From positions 1 through 5,855 of the forward strand of contig WFVP01000213.1 of NCBI GenBank assembly GCA_015491595.1: a stretch of 5,855 nucleotides of DNA, in the 5' to 3' direction. Under the pieces are notes generated by a model, which saw only the letters and a program-made list of their open reading frames with translations, ran no database searches and had not been told where the DNA came from. A program made the position numbers and the translations under genes. This document shows, one piece after another, positions 5,199 through 5,855 of the stretch. Source of the stretch: Anaerolineales bacterium. Its GTDB lineage: Bacteria; Chloroflexota; Anaerolineae; Anaerolineales; DRMV01. How positions within the stretch are numbered: position 1 is the stretch's first letter; each line of letters opens with the position of its first letter.

Positions 5199-5855
5199 AT
5201 GTGAGATTTGCGCGCGCTGAGAACTTACGGGCACCACAGGACGCCCGGACGACGAGCGTGGTCGGCAGACGACGTGAGGAAACGGATGCTCCCTGAATCC
5301 GTTGGAGAACCAGTTCACCTACCGCCCGGCCCAGGGCCTGGGCAGGGACGTGCACCGTGGTTAGAGGAGGAACGGTGTAAGCGGCGAGGGGAAGGTCGTC
5401 AAAGCCCACCAGGGCGATGTCCTCGGGAACACGCAGGCCCGCTTCCCACAGGGCGTACCGGGCTCCGACGGCCACCATGTCGCTGGCTACGAAGACCGCG
5501 CTCAGGCGTGGACGCACCTGCAGCAACGCCTGCATGGCCCGACGCCCACTGGCTTCGTCGAAGTTTCCGTGCTGAATCCATTCAGAAGGTGGTTCGATGC
5601 CCGCAGCCCGCATCGCGAGCTGGTAACCTTTCAGTCGTTGGCGGGCGGAAACATAGGAAAGGGGCGCGTTGGTGATGATGCCGATGCGGGTGTGTCCCAG
5701 GCGAAGCAGGTGTTCCACGGCTTGGCGCGCGCCGGCCACGTTGTCCACATCCACGAAGGGGATGTCGGTTCCGGGCAACTGGCCGTGGAGCACCAGAGGG
5801 AAACCCCGCTCGTGCAAATCCAGAAGCACGGGGTCATCGGCGCGAGGACCGGAAA
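5197..5855 (-). CDS. LacI-family transcriptional regulator, effector-binding part (5' truncated by window edge)
   Basis: The frame is open to the right edge, so the N-terminal helix-turn-helix and hinge are outside and about 219 residues of the periplasmic-binding-like effector domain are seen. Numbering from the GTG at 5829, which is probably an internal Val, the LacI/GalR signatures are VDVDN (26-30), HTRIGIIT (46-53), SARQRLKGY (61-69; Arg65 aligns with the inducer-contacting Arg197 of LacI), FVASDMVAVGA (113-123), VPEDIALVGFDD (134-145) and PPLTTV (154-159). The family C-terminal strand LVVRASCG is at 192-199. Its TAA lies 12 bases before the binding-protein start, so the genes are very likely in one operon. 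By family and position it should repress the operon and respond to the sugar or a derivative. The operator would lie upstream of this gene, outside the window. Confidence 0.9.
   Translation of the reverse strand, partial: SGPRADDPVLLDLHERGFPLVLHGQLPGTDIPFVDVDNVAGARQAVEHLLRLGHTRIGIITNAPLSYVSARQRLKGYQLAMRAAGIEPPSEWIQHGNFDEASGRRAMQALLQVRPRLSAVFVASDMVAVGARYALWEAGLRVPEDIALVGFDDLPLAAYTVPPLTTVHVPAQALGRAVGELVLQRIQGASVSSRRLPTTLVVRASCGARKFSARANLT

Overview
The window looks like part of a GC-rich bacterial chromosome. The best taxonomic hint is the valine/threonine/glutamate-rich linker just behind the lipoprotein cysteine of the sugar-binding protein, a style common in Chloroflexota (Anaerolineae-like) binding proteins. 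The TreT-type trehalose synthase, a family frequent in thermophiles, fits a thermophilic or thermophile-derived lineage. This assignment is an inference; there is no rRNA or other marker to confirm it.

Layout: positions 1-380 (+) carry the C-terminal third of a SufS-type cysteine desulfurase, which is cut by the left edge. Positions 381-556 form a convergent intergenic region with three GC-rich hairpins that probably terminate transcription from both sides. The rest is one block of five minus-strand genes, read from the right edge leftward: a LacI-family regulator (cut by the right edge, DNA-binding domain missing), an alpha-glucoside-type solute-binding lipoprotein, two inner-membrane permeases (MalF-like then MalG-like), and a TreT trehalose synthase at the end.

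How they work together: the lipoprotein should capture an alpha-linked glucoside outside the membrane and the two permeases form the channel. TreT, a cytoplasmic GT4 glycosyltransferase, interconverts trehalose with NDP-glucose plus glucose. The order binding protein-permease-permease-TreT matches the trehalose/maltose cluster known from Thermococcus/Pyrococcus, but here a LacI-type regulator replaces the archaeal TrmB and no ATPase gene is present. Trehalose is therefore the most likely substrate, with maltose or another alpha-glucoside as alternatives. The regulator stop codon overlaps the very strong Shine-Dalgarno of the binding-protein gene, so regulator and transporter are probably co-transcribed.

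The least expected structure is non-coding. The gap between the binding-protein gene and the first permease gene is almost filled by degenerate 7-base repeats in two opposed arms around a 9-bp stem. Two copies of the same heptamer family recur in the gap between the two permeases. I see no clearly new multi-gene system; the genes are a recognisable sugar uptake module, and the intergenic heptamer element is the part most worth a second look.
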